NCBI GenBank assembly: GCA_025352765.1
Contig: JANXSI010000326.1
Coordinates: 1 to 13,077, forward strand
Length of the DNA: 13,077 bases
Origin: Devosia sp.
Lineage (GTDB): Bacteria; Pseudomonadota; Alphaproteobacteria; Rhizobiales; Devosiaceae
Direction of reading: 5' to 3'
A program made the position numbers and the translations under genes. The notes under the pieces were generated by a model, which worked only from the letters and a program-made list of their open reading frames with translations, was not told the DNA's origin and did no database searches. Shown here in pieces: positions 5,925-12,310 of the stretch. Position 1 is the stretch's first letter; each line of letters starts with the position of its first letter.

Positions 5925-6731
5925 CTAATCGGTCGTGCCCTCGCCCTTCGCCGGGCGGTTGGGCTTGGGTCGTTCGTGCTTGCGGTCAAGCGAGGAGATG
6001 ATGCCGCGCAGCGTCCGCACCTCCTGCGCCGACAGCGGACCCCGGCTGAACATGGCGCGTATGTTGTTGATCACTGTCGGGCGCTTGTCCGGCGCGGTGA
6101 AGAAACCGGAGCGGTCGAGGGCGTTCTCGAGCTGGTCGAAAAAGCCGACCAATTGGTCGCGCGTCGCAGGTTCCGCCACGGTCTCGGTAAACAGCAGCTT
6201 CTGGCCGAGATCCGTCTGGCGGCGCCATTCATAGGCCATGATGAGCACCGCTTGCGCAATGTTGAGCGAGGCGAAGGCCGCCTCGACCGGCAGGGTGACG
6301 ATGGCGTCCGAGATCGCCACCTCCTCGTTGAAGAGGCCCCAGCGCTCCCGCCCGAACAGGATGCCGGCTTTGGCACCGGTTTCGACATGGGCGATCGCGC
6401 GCTGCGCCGCCTCTTCGGGTCCGAACACTGGCTTTTGCAGGTCGCGGCGGCGCGCGGTGGTGGCAAACACCAGCGACAGGTCGGCGACGGCCGCCTCGGT
6501 GGTCTCGAACACCCGGACCTTGTCGATGACGTGGTCGGCCTTGGACGCCGCGGCGATGGCCTTCTCGTTCGGCCATCCGTCACGTGGGTTCACCAGCCGC
6601 AGGTCCCACAAGCCGAAATTGGCCATGGCGCGCGCCGTGGTGCCGATGTTTTCGCCCAACTGCGGCTCACAGAGGATCACCGCGGGGCTGGGGCGAAAGA
6701 TGAAGTCTTGCGATTTGTCAGTGCCGGCCAT
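5925..6731 (-). CDS. trmJ: tRNA (cytidine/uridine-32-2'-O)-methyltransferase TrmJ
   Basis: TrmJ is a homodimeric SPOUT (SpoU-class) enzyme that methylates the ribose 2'-OH of C32/U32 in tRNA using SAM. The three SpoU motifs are visible. Motif 1 is in VILCEPQLGENIGTTARAMA near the N-terminus, with the conserved N of ENIG and R of AR. Motif 2 is AGILFGRERWGLFNEE in the middle, and motif 3 is AFASLNIAQAVLIMAYE, whose N and Q build the trefoil knot that binds SAM. The C-terminal third (DQLVGFFDQLENALDRSGFF, then RPTVINNIRAMFSR and LSAQEVRTLRGIISSLDR) matches the TrmJ tail. ATG 6731-6729 gives 268 residues; GTG 6740 would add three. No strong Shine-Dalgarno is seen at either. The gene begins 32 bp after the GNAT stop, so it probably belongs to that transcript. 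Confidence 0.94.
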   Translation of the reverse strand: MAGTDKSQDFIFRPSPAVILCEPQLGENIGTTARAMANFGLWDLRLVNPRDGWPNEKAIAAASKADHVIDKVRVFETTEAAVADLSLVFATTARRRDLQKPVFGPEEAAQRAIAHVETGAKAGILFGRERWGLFNEEVAISDAIVTLPVEAAFASLNIAQAVLIMAYEWRRQTDLGQKLLFTETVAEPATRDQLVGFFDQLENALDRSGFFTAPDKRPTVINNIRAMFSRGPLSAQEVRTLRGIISSLDRKHERPKPNRPAKGEGTTD

Positions 6732-6763
6732 GGTCGGCACTTAGTGCGGAAGTGGTTTTGAGA

Positions 6764-7357
6764 TCAAGCGACCTTGCGCCGGGTGATTTCCTTGACCTTG
6801 CTGCCCCGCTCCCATTCGCGGTCCAAAATCGCGAAGTGCAGCTCCTCGTCCCACTCGCCCTGGAACAGAGCGTGCTCGCGATAATGGGCCTCGAGCCGCA
6901 TGCCCAGATTCTTCAGCAACCGCGCCGACGGCTCGTTGCTGCCCGCGGTGCGGGCGAAGATCCGGTGGAACTTGTGGTTGGTGAAGGCGTACGACATCGC
7001 GGTCCGTACCGCTTCGGCGCCATAGCCAAGACGGCGAAACTGCGGGGCGATGGCAAAGCGGATCTCGCCTTGCGCGGCCGTCGCATCGGTCCATTTGATC
7101 GACACGTGCCCCATCACGACACCGTCTGCGTTCCGCACCACGGCCATGGTGAGCACATCGCCCGGCCGGGTCAGCCGGGTCTGCTTGCGCATGGCGTCGA
7201 GGGCGAGCTTGCTTTCGCCCGCATCCCGGGACTTCCAGTCGAGATAGCGCTGCACCTCGGGGAGAGCGTAATAGCCCTGGACGGATTCAAGGTCGGATTT
7301 TTCGAACGGCCGCAGCGTCAGCCGCGCGGCTTTCAGTTTCACGTCGGATTTGATCAT
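6764..7357 (-). CDS. GNAT N-acetyltransferase, RimJ/RimL type (copy 1)
   Basis: This 197-residue protein has the GNAT fold signatures of the Acetyltransf_3 (RimJ/RimL/SpeG-like) group. Strand 1 is ARLTLRPFEKSDLESV. The acetyl-CoA pyrophosphate-binding motif A is EIRFAIAPQFRRLGYGAEAV (the R/Q-x-x-G-x-G/A loop as RRLGYGAEA). The late block NEPSARLLKNLGMRLEAHYR ends the fold. Members acetylate N-terminal amines of ribosomal proteins, amino acids or antibiotics; the target here is unknown. ATG 7357-7355 has GGGAGG upstream (9-10 nt), acceptable though slightly long. It is clearly paralogous to the next gene upstream: the same length and a shared C-terminal pattern, S-A-R-x5-L-G-M-R-x-E-A-H-[YF]-R-E-H-A. 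trmJ follows closely on the same strand. Confidence 0.9.
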   Translation of the reverse strand: MIKSDVKLKAARLTLRPFEKSDLESVQGYYALPEVQRYLDWKSRDAGESKLALDAMRKQTRLTRPGDVLTMAVVRNADGVVMGHVSIKWTDATAAQGEIRFAIAPQFRRLGYGAEAVRTAMSYAFTNHKFHRIFARTAGSNEPSARLLKNLGMRLEAHYREHALFQGEWDEELHFAILDREWERGSKVKEITRRKVA

Positions 7358-7459
7358 TTTCTCGTGCCTCCCGCATACACCGGTCAGAGTCCCAACGAGG
7401 GATCGAGGTCGGGGTCCGTATTCGGAACAGGAACTTATCCCGGGGCGCGCGCCGCCTGC

Positions 7460-8053
7460 TCAGCCCCGGGCCGCAAGCCATTCGTCTTGGAGGATGGCGT
7501 AGATCAGGTCCTCGTCCCAGCGCCCCTTGAAGCGCGCATGCTCCCGAAAATGCGCCTCCTCGCGCATACCTAGACGAACCATGACCCGCGCGGACGCCAG
7601 ATTGCTGGCATCGCAGCGGGCGTAGACCCGATGCAGGCCGGCGTCTTCGAAGCCGAAAACCAGCAGCGCTCGGGCCGCTTCGGTGGCGTAGCCCTGCCCG
7701 TGGACGTCCGGATGCAGGATGTAGCCGATCTCGGCCTGCTGATCGACGACGCTGCGCCAGATCAGCGACACTTCGCCGATCAGGCGGTCATCGGCAATTC
7801 GCTCAATGGCGAGCAGGATCTTGTCGCCCTCGGTGGTGAACGCGATCTGGCTGGCCCTGGCCCTTACGGCCTCGGCACACTCCTCGTGGTTCATCGGCTG
7901 GTCGAACAGAAATTGTGCCACGTCCGCGCGACTGCGGTAGGAATAGACCGCGTCGACATCACCACGGTTGAACGGCCGCAGCCGCAACCGTTCGGTGACG
8001 ATCGGGTAGTCGGGGGCGTAGAGCGCCGTGACGGGCACCGGGACCTGGCTCAT
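7460..8053 (-). CDS. GNAT N-acetyltransferase, RimJ/RimL type (copy 2)
   Basis: The frame is open further upstream, but I start at ATG 8053-8051 (MSQVPVPVTALY). This gives 197 residues, begins just before the conserved strand IVTERLRLRPFNRGDVDAVY, and avoids overlap with the divergent GFA gene. Other GNAT features are LIGEVSLIW, the acetyl-CoA loop EIGYILHPDVHGQGYATEAA (HGQGYATEA) and NLASARVMVRLGMREEAHFR. The last block, followed by EHARFKGRWDEDLIYAILQD, parallels the downstream paralogue almost residue for residue. The substrate is not known. A 102-bp gap separates it from copy 1. The start codon region is shared with the divergent promoter space of the GFA cassette (8054-8129). Confidence 0.9.
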   Translation of the reverse strand: MSQVPVPVTALYAPDYPIVTERLRLRPFNRGDVDAVYSYRSRADVAQFLFDQPMNHEECAEAVRARASQIAFTTEGDKILLAIERIADDRLIGEVSLIWRSVVDQQAEIGYILHPDVHGQGYATEAARALLVFGFEDAGLHRVYARCDASNLASARVMVRLGMREEAHFREHARFKGRWDEDLIYAILQDEWLAARG

Positions 8054-8129
8054 GGCGGCGGGCGTAGCCCCCGGGCGAGCCGAAATCAACCGCCTTGCGG
8101 ACGGATCGGCGCAGGTGCAATTTTCGACA

Positions 8130-8579
8130 ATGGACCGAAAACCGCGCCCGATCGTCGACATTTCAGCCAGCTGCGCCTGCGGCGCGGTGTCGATGCACCT
8201 TGCCGGCAAGGTCCACGCGATGTTCCTGTGCTCGTGCGAGGATTGCCAGCGCGCCACCGGCACAGGACACTCGGCGGTGTTCATGGCCAGCCCCGCGGAC
8301 GTGACGATCACCGGCGAGCTCCGGCACTTTGCCCGCGTCGCCGAGTCCGGCTTCAGCTTCACCCGGTATTTCTGCGGTATATGTGGAACACCGATCTACG
8401 GGCAGTCGGCGCGCGCGCCCGACGCCATGATGATCCCCGTCGGCCTGTTCGGCGCCGCCGCGGCGGACTGGTACGCACCCAGCCAGCTGATTTTTGCACG
8501 CAGCCACCGTGAATGGGACCTCGTGGCCGACGGCCTCCCCCATCACCAGACCTATCGCGAAAAGGGAGCGCTGATGTGA
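8130..8579 (+). CDS. GFA / CENP-V domain zinc protein
   Basis: The 149-residue product has the zinc-binding pattern of the GFA family (glutathione-dependent formaldehyde-activating enzyme-like). SCACGAV near residue 14 is the first CxCG pair, CSCEDCQRATG near residue 33 is the CxCxxC site, and YFCGICGTPIY near residue 77 is the CxxCG site. Family members bind structural and catalytic zinc ions, and some bind glutathione-S-hydroxymethyl adducts, but most GFA-like proteins have no proven reaction; none is claimed here. ATG 8130 is preferred because it precedes the first metal motif by a family-typical distance. ATGs at 8028 and 8052 are in frame but would overlap the divergent GNAT start. No strong Shine-Dalgarno is seen. 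It is the first gene of a coupled four-gene unit; its ATG-TGA end overlaps the next GTG. Confidence 0.9.
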   Translation: MDRKPRPIVDISASCACGAVSMHLAGKVHAMFLCSCEDCQRATGTGHSAVFMASPADVTITGELRHFARVAESGFSFTRYFCGICGTPIYGQSARAPDAMMIPVGLFGAAAADWYAPSQLIFARSHREWDLVADGLPHHQTYREKGALM

Positions 8580-9130
8580 CCGGAAGGGCTGTGCTGTTCG
8601 TCCATGGTGGCGGCGACGACGCCTACCGCTGCGACAAGGAAATCGTCGACCGGCTGCAGTCCGACCTCGGTCCGGACAAGCCGATCGACGTCCCGTTGAT
8701 CGCCGGCCTCGAGGTCCTCGACTGGCCGGCGGTTGCCAGCCAGCTCGGCACGGCCCTCGAGGCTCTTCCGCGCGGCGCCATCGTCGTGGCGCACTCTTTG
8801 GGCGCCGCGGCCGTGCTGAAGCTGCTCAGCGCCGGCGCCGATCCGAAGCTGTCCCAGCTCTTCCTCCTCGCCCCGCCCTACACCGGCGCCGATGGCGACT
8901 GGGGTGACGGCGACTTCGCCTTGCCGACCGATTTCGCCATGCGCCTGCCGCGCGGGCTGCCGATCACCCTTTGGCACAGCGAGGACGACGAGACCATTCC
9001 GGTGGAGAGCGCGCATCGCTACGCGGCGAAGCTGAACGCCGCCAGGGTGGTGATCGTCCATGAATACGGGCACCAGTTCGAGGGCAATCTCGCCTTCCTT
9101 GCCGACGCCATTCGCAAGGCCGTACGATGA
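8576..9130 (+). CDS. RBBP9/YdeN-like serine hydrolase
   Basis: This 184-residue alpha/beta-hydrolase-fold protein shows a complete catalytic triad. The nucleophile is S74 in AHSLGA (the G-x-S-x-G elbow, here with A at the first position, as in the RBBP9/YdeN family). The acid is D137 or D138 in WHSEDDETIP, and the histidine is H166 in EYGHQF. The N-terminal AVLFVHGGGDDAY holds the oxyanion-region HGG. The fold matches the small Ser_hydrolase (PF06821-type) group, whose natural substrates are mostly unknown. GTG 8576 is chosen: its GTGA overlaps the GFA stop TGA by 4 bp, GGGAG lies about 9 nt upstream, and the product then has the family length. A 21-codon longer start (8513) would only re-read GFA codons. 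It is translationally coupled to genes on both sides. Confidence 0.9.
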   Translation: MTGRAVLFVHGGGDDAYRCDKEIVDRLQSDLGPDKPIDVPLIAGLEVLDWPAVASQLGTALEALPRGAIVVAHSLGAAAVLKLLSAGADPKLSQLFLLAPPYTGADGDWGDGDFALPTDFAMRLPRGLPITLWHSEDDETIPVESAHRYAAKLNAARVVIVHEYGHQFEGNLAFLADAIRKAVR

Positions 9131-9462
9131 CCGCCGCCTCGGATCACATGGCCGCCCGCCTCCGCCCGGTGCTGGCAAAGGCAAAGCTCGAGCTGGTGGA
9201 AAAGAAGATGTTCGGCGGAATGGGCTTCATGCTGCGTGGCAACATGCTGATCGGCACTACCGCCAAGGGCGCCCTGCTCGTCCGCATCGATCCGGCGAAG
9301 GCAGAAGAGGCCATCGCCCGCGGCGCCGAGCCAATGCACATGGGCCCGCGGCTGATGACCGGCTTCATGGCTGTCAGTCCATCGGCTCTGCCCGAAGCAG
9401 CGAGCATCTGGACCTGGGTCGAGTTCTGCCTCGCCTACGTCAGCACGCTACCGAAAAAATGA
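9127..9462 (+). CDS. TfoX N-terminal-domain protein (copy 1)
   Basis: A 111-residue protein made of a single TfoX N-terminal domain. The hallmark VEKKMFGGMGFMLRGNMLIG (M28-F29-G30-G31) starts about 25 residues in, followed by the strand pattern ALLVRI and the GPRLMTGFMAV block. TfoX of gammaproteobacteria is a competence regulator, but that function rests on a larger two-domain protein. Stand-alone N-domain proteins in alphaproteobacteria have no established role, so I do not claim competence control. The start ATG 9127 overlaps the hydrolase stop (ATGA), and its own stop overlaps the next ATG in the same way. It is paralogous to the following gene. Confidence 0.88.
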   Translation: MTAASDHMAARLRPVLAKAKLELVEKKMFGGMGFMLRGNMLIGTTAKGALLVRIDPAKAEEAIARGAEPMHMGPRLMTGFMAVSPSALPEAASIWTWVEFCLAYVSTLPKK

Positions 9463-9860
9463 CGGGGCCCAGGATGAAATCAACCACCATGGACTATCTG
9501 GCCGACCGCATCCGCGGGCTGCTAGATGGCGATCCGAGGATCGCCGAAAAGACCATGTTCGGCGGGCTGACCTTCCTGCTCAACGGCCGGATCCTCGTCG
9601 GCTGCAAGAAGGATGGCCGCATCCTGCTCAGCGTCGGCAAAGACCACTACGAGGAGGCCCTCGCCCGCTCCGGCGCGACGCCGATGCTGCATGGTGGTCG
9701 CGCGATGACCGGATTCCTGTGGGTCGAGGCCGACGCCATCGAAGACGACGACGACCTCGAGTCCTGGGTCAGAACCGCCGAACGCTGGGTGGCACAACTG
9801 CCACCCAAGGAGCCGGCGGCCTCGCGGCCTAAACGGCCGAAAACACCAGCGACGCGTTGA
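9459..9860 (+). CDS. TfoX N-terminal-domain protein (copy 2)
   Basis: A TfoX N-domain protein of up to 133 residues. KTMFGGLTFLLNGRILVGCK carries the MFGG hallmark, followed by the GRAMTGFLWVEADAIEDDDD block. Beyond the domain there is a short proline/lysine/arginine-rich tail (PPKEPAASRPKRPKTPATR), probably disordered and possibly nucleic-acid or membrane contacting; this is absent from copy 1. The start is uncertain. ATG 9459 repeats the 4-bp ATGA overlap seen at the other junctions. ATG 9474 and ATG 9489 are in frame and closer to the domain, with a GGGG/AGG run upstream of them. The 3' end overlaps the convergent fabF stop region by 32 bp. Confidence 0.85.
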   Translation: MTGPRMKSTTMDYLADRIRGLLDGDPRIAEKTMFGGLTFLLNGRILVGCKKDGRILLSVGKDHYEEALARSGATPMLHGGRAMTGFLWVEADAIEDDDDLESWVRTAERWVAQLPPKEPAASRPKRPKTPATR

Positions 9861-11097
9861 CGCCGCCGAAACCGAACGAGTTCGACAGCACGTGCTTGAG
9901 CGCCTTGGGCTTGGACGCGTTCGGAACCAGGTCGAACTGCGCCGCGACCTCTTCGGGATCGGCAAGATTGAGCGTCGGCGGCAGCATCTGGTGGCGCAGC
10001 GCGAGGATCGAGATCACCGCCTCGATGGCTCCGGCGGCGCCCAGCATGTGGCCGGTCGACGACTTGGTCGAGGACACCGCAAGGCTCTTGCCGCGGTCGC
10101 CGAAGAGATTGCGGATGCCGTTGATCTCGGCGTTGTCGCCGACTTCGGTCGAGGTCGCGTGGGCGTTGACGTAGCCGATGTCGTCGGGCGTCAGCCCCGC
10201 CATCTTGATCGAATTGCGCATCGCCACCTGGGCCCCGGCGCCATCGGGCGAGCCCGAGGTCAGATGATAGGCGTCGGCCGAGGTGCCGTAGCCGGCAGCG
10301 ATGGCCAGCGGCGTGGCGCCGCGCGCCACGGCGTGGCTCAGCCGCTCGATGACGACAACGGCCGCGCCTTCCGAGAGGACGAAGCCGGCATGGCCTTTGT
10401 CGAAGGGCCGCGAGGCTTCGGTCGGGCGATCATTGTAGGTGGTGTTGAGCGCCCGGGACGCCGCGAAGCCGCCGATCGACACCGGGTCGACCGACCCCTC
10501 GGCGCCGCCGCAGACAACGATTTCGGCCTCGCCGGTCTTGATCAGCCGCATGCCATCGCCGATCGCCTGGGCGGAGGCGGCGCAGGCGGTGACCGGCGCG
10601 CCGATCGGGCCCTTGAAACCGTAGCCGATCGAAATCCAGCCGGCGGCGAGATTGGCGAGAAAGCTCGGGACCGTGAACGGCGACAGCCGGCGCGGGCCGC
10701 GCTCGATGATGGTCTTGGCCGCCTCGGCCATCACCGGCGAGCCGCCGACGCCCGAGCCGATGACGGTGCCAGTAACCGCCTGCTTTTCCGGCGTATCGGC
10801 AACCCAGCCGGACTGGGCAATCGCTTCGGCCGCGGCGACGAGCCCGTACTGGATGAAGAGGTCCATCTTCTTGATGTCCTTGGGGTCGATGACGGTCGTC
10901 GGATCAAAGCCGTTGGGCGCCTCCTTGGGCGGCACGAGCCCCGCGATCTTGCAGGCGAAATCGGTGACGTCGAAGCGGTCGTTGACGACAATGCCGCTGC
11001 GGCCGGCCATCAGGGCCTCCCAGTTTGCGGCAACGCCAACACCCAGCGGCGAGACGACGCCCATGCCGGTGATGACGATCGGATCGGAGTCAGTCAT
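9829..11097 (-). CDS. fabF: 3-oxoacyl-ACP synthase II (FabF-type)
   Basis: FabF condenses malonyl-ACP with acyl-ACP in fatty-acid elongation, in the cytoplasm. The 422-residue thiolase-fold protein has the full Cys-His-His set. C172 is the nucleophile in VTACAASAQAIGDG, H313 is in YVNAHATSTEVGD, and H350 is in STKSSTGHMLGAAGA with the supporting K345. The gating loop NSFGFGGVNAS is at 406-416. The N-terminus ITGMGVVSPLG and YGFKGPIGAPVTAC are KAS II-like. NAHATST replaces the NAHGTST of E. coli FabF. Hyphomicrobiales also carry FabF paralogues for very-long-chain (lipid A) acyl synthesis, and which role this copy has cannot be fixed from sequence alone. ATG 11097-11095 has AAGGGGA 7 nt upstream. 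It starts 19 bp after the marR stop, so the two are probably co-transcribed. Confidence 0.93.
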   Translation of the reverse strand: MTDSDPIVITGMGVVSPLGVGVAANWEALMAGRSGIVVNDRFDVTDFACKIAGLVPPKEAPNGFDPTTVIDPKDIKKMDLFIQYGLVAAAEAIAQSGWVADTPEKQAVTGTVIGSGVGGSPVMAEAAKTIIERGPRRLSPFTVPSFLANLAAGWISIGYGFKGPIGAPVTACAASAQAIGDGMRLIKTGEAEIVVCGGAEGSVDPVSIGGFAASRALNTTYNDRPTEASRPFDKGHAGFVLSEGAAVVVIERLSHAVARGATPLAIAAGYGTSADAYHLTSGSPDGAGAQVAMRNSIKMAGLTPDDIGYVNAHATSTEVGDNAEINGIRNLFGDRGKSLAVSSTKSSTGHMLGAAGAIEAVISILALRHQMLPPTLNLADPEEVAAQFDLVPNASKPKALKHVLSNSFGFGGVNASLVFSAV

Positions 11098-11116
11098 TGA
11101 GGGTCCCCTTCAAGGA

Positions 11117-11533
11117 TCAGATGGTCTGCAGCCGCTTCAACGCGCCGATCGAGTCGGCGAAGAGCTGCGGGCTCAATTCGGCCCGCATGTCGGCCTGGGC
11201 CTGCCGCCACAGCGGCAGCAAGCGATCGAGTAGAGCTTCACCCCCTTGGGTGAGGCCCGGGATGCGGCCATTGCCGCGCGCGGCGGCTTTAGACACCACC
11301 AGCCCCATGGCCTGGAGCCGATCGAGATTGCGGGTCAGGGTCGTGCGCTCGAAGCCCCGTTGCTCGGCGATTTCGCTGACCGTTGCGCCGGCGAGCCCAC
11401 GCAGCGCACCCAACAGCGACAATTGTGTCGAAGTCACGCCGAATGGCCGCAAATAGGCGTCATAGCGCCGCGTAATGGCGCGCGCCGCCATCCGGCTGTT
11501 GGTCACGAGACAATCGGCGAACGCGTCGGTCAT
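11117..11533 (-). CDS. MarR-family transcriptional regulator
   Basis: A 138-residue winged-helix repressor type. Helical N-terminal dimer region AARAITRRYDAYLRPFGVTS is followed by QLSLLGAL and the helix-turn-helix GATVSEIAEQRGFERTTLTR with NLDRLQAMGLV after it (recognition helix around TTLTRNLDRL). The wing (SKAAARGNGRIPGLTQGGEA) and a C-terminal dimerisation helix complete the fold. MarR proteins usually bind short palindromes near their own start and respond to phenolic or lipid-like ligands. The ligand here is unknown; the adjacent fabF suggests acyl metabolism. ATG 11533 is chosen; GTG 11542 adds three residues. No clear Shine-Dalgarno is present. An imperfect palindrome lies at 11548-11559. 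The gene sits between the YafY-type regulator (short gap, same strand) and fabF. Confidence 0.92.
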   Translation of the reverse strand: MTDAFADCLVTNSRMAARAITRRYDAYLRPFGVTSTQLSLLGALRGLAGATVSEIAEQRGFERTTLTRNLDRLQAMGLVVSKAAARGNGRIPGLTQGGEALLDRLLPLWRQAQADMRAELSPQLFADSIGALKRLQTI

Positions 11534-11547
11534 GCCCGTCACTTAGT

Positions 11548-11567
11548 GTGTATATGCACGGTGTCAA
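11548..11567 (-). promoter_or_regulatory. likely marR operator with a -35-like TTGACA
   Basis: GTGTATATGCAC (11548-11559) is a 12-bp imperfect palindrome (GTG-N-ATAT-N-CAC). It lies 15 bp upstream of the marR ATG on the minus strand, directly after TTGACA (11567-11562). TTGACA is a perfect -35 hexamer that also contains the stop of the upstream regulator. No good -10 exists at 16-18 bp, so the promoter itself is doubtful. The palindrome suits MarR autoregulation. Confidence 0.4.
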
Positions 11568-12283
11568 GAGCGAGGGGTGGGCGCCTGCACTTCTGCGTCG
11601 TGCCCGGACGTGCTCAGCCGAGCCAGGTAGTCGCGAAGCATGGCAGCGCGCCGCGGCCGGAAACTGGCTCCTCCGGCTTCGATCGAGAGCATCCGTTCCG
11701 GACGGAATATGCGGAAATCCTTGCGAAGGCAGCACCAGGCGAGCACCGCAAGCGACCTGTCGGCGTAAACGATGGCTAGCGGCCAGATATCCCTCTGCGT
11801 GGCGGCGTCACCCTGGTCGACGTAGCGGATGGACAGCGCCTGCTCATTCCAGCACGCCGAACGGATCACGCTCATGTCGACCGCCGGGAAACGCCGGTCG
11901 GGACGGTAGACGCGCGACACGGCGTGAAAGAGGTATAACTCCCGATCGTCAGGCAGGCTCGCCGTGACTTTTGCCAGCACCGACGCTGCGGCCTCCGCCA
12001 GTTGTGGGTCGCCCATGTGGGCGACCTCGGCCAAGCCGAGTGCCAAAGCCTCGATTTCCGTGCGATCGAAGGTTTGCGGCGGCAGCGCATAGTCCTCGGT
12101 CAGCCGGTAGCCATAGCCGCGTTCGCCCTCGATGCGGGCGCCGGCCGCCCTGAGGCTGTCAATGTCACGATACAGCGAACGCAGCGAGACGCCGGTTTCC
12201 TCGGCCAGGCGAGCCCCCGTGACCGGGGCCGGCAACACCCGCATCGCTTGCAGCAGTCGAAAAAGCCGGTCTGGTCGCGACAT
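11564..12283 (-). CDS. YafY-type HTH/WYL-domain transcriptional regulator
   Basis: This 239-residue DNA-binding regulator has an N-terminal HTH_11 winged helix (residues 1-60: RLFRLLQAMRVLPAPVTGAR then LAEETGVSLRSLYRDIDSLR, with wing GARIEGERGYGYRL). A C-terminal WYL-type sensor domain covers about 130-215, ending RKDFRIFRPERM. In relatives the sensor strand reads WYLVAWC..R.DFR.FR; here it is LAVLAWCCLRKDFRIFR, so the W-Y-L tripeptide itself is not conserved. YafY-type proteins often control a divergent VOC or hydrolase gene, and a PhnB-like VOC gene is divergent here. ATG 12283-12281 is chosen; the Shine-Dalgarno is weak (TTGAGCG). An inverted repeat CAACTG-N11-CAGTTG begins 5 bp upstream, so autorepression by blocking ribosome binding or transcription is plausible. 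marR follows on the same strand. Confidence 0.9.
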   Translation of the reverse strand: MSRPDRLFRLLQAMRVLPAPVTGARLAEETGVSLRSLYRDIDSLRAAGARIEGERGYGYRLTEDYALPPQTFDRTEIEALALGLAEVAHMGDPQLAEAAASVLAKVTASLPDDRELYLFHAVSRVYRPDRRFPAVDMSVIRSACWNEQALSIRYVDQGDAATQRDIWPLAIVYADRSLAVLAWCCLRKDFRIFRPERMLSIEAGGASFRPRRAAMLRDYLARLSTSGHDAEVQAPTPRS

Positions 12284-12287
12284 CGCT

Positions 12288-12310
12288 CAACTGACGGAAA
12301 GTGGCAGTTG
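12288..12310. promoter_or_regulatory. inverted repeat, probable operator of the YafY-type regulator
   Basis: CAACTG (12288-12293), 11 bp, CAGTTG (12305-12310) is a perfect 6-bp inverted repeat with about two helical turns from end to end. It lies 5 bp from the regulator's start codon and about 100 bp before the divergent VOC gene. Its place between a regulator and a divergent likely target, and its spacing, fit a dimer-binding site. No binding data are implied. Confidence 0.4.

Noticed and set aside
4434..6761. 775-codon plus-strand open frame
   Set aside because: It lies antisense to the clear MFS and trmJ genes. Its translation is rich in R, D, G, E, Q and H with no recognisable domain, a usual artefact of GC-rich codon bias.
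8095..8123. Possible GFA-cassette promoter TTGCGG-17-CAATTT
   Set aside because: The spacing is right but the -10 matches only 2 of 6 positions, too weak to report as a feature.
8054..8362. 103-codon N-terminal extension of GNAT copy 2
   Set aside because: It would run antisense through the zinc-motif part of the GFA gene, and GNAT homology begins just after ATG 8053.
9060..9458. Upstream extension of the TfoX copy 2 frame
   Set aside because: The frame stays open by chance through the hydrolase and TfoX copy 1 genes, and the translation there is Arg/Gly-rich without domain similarity.
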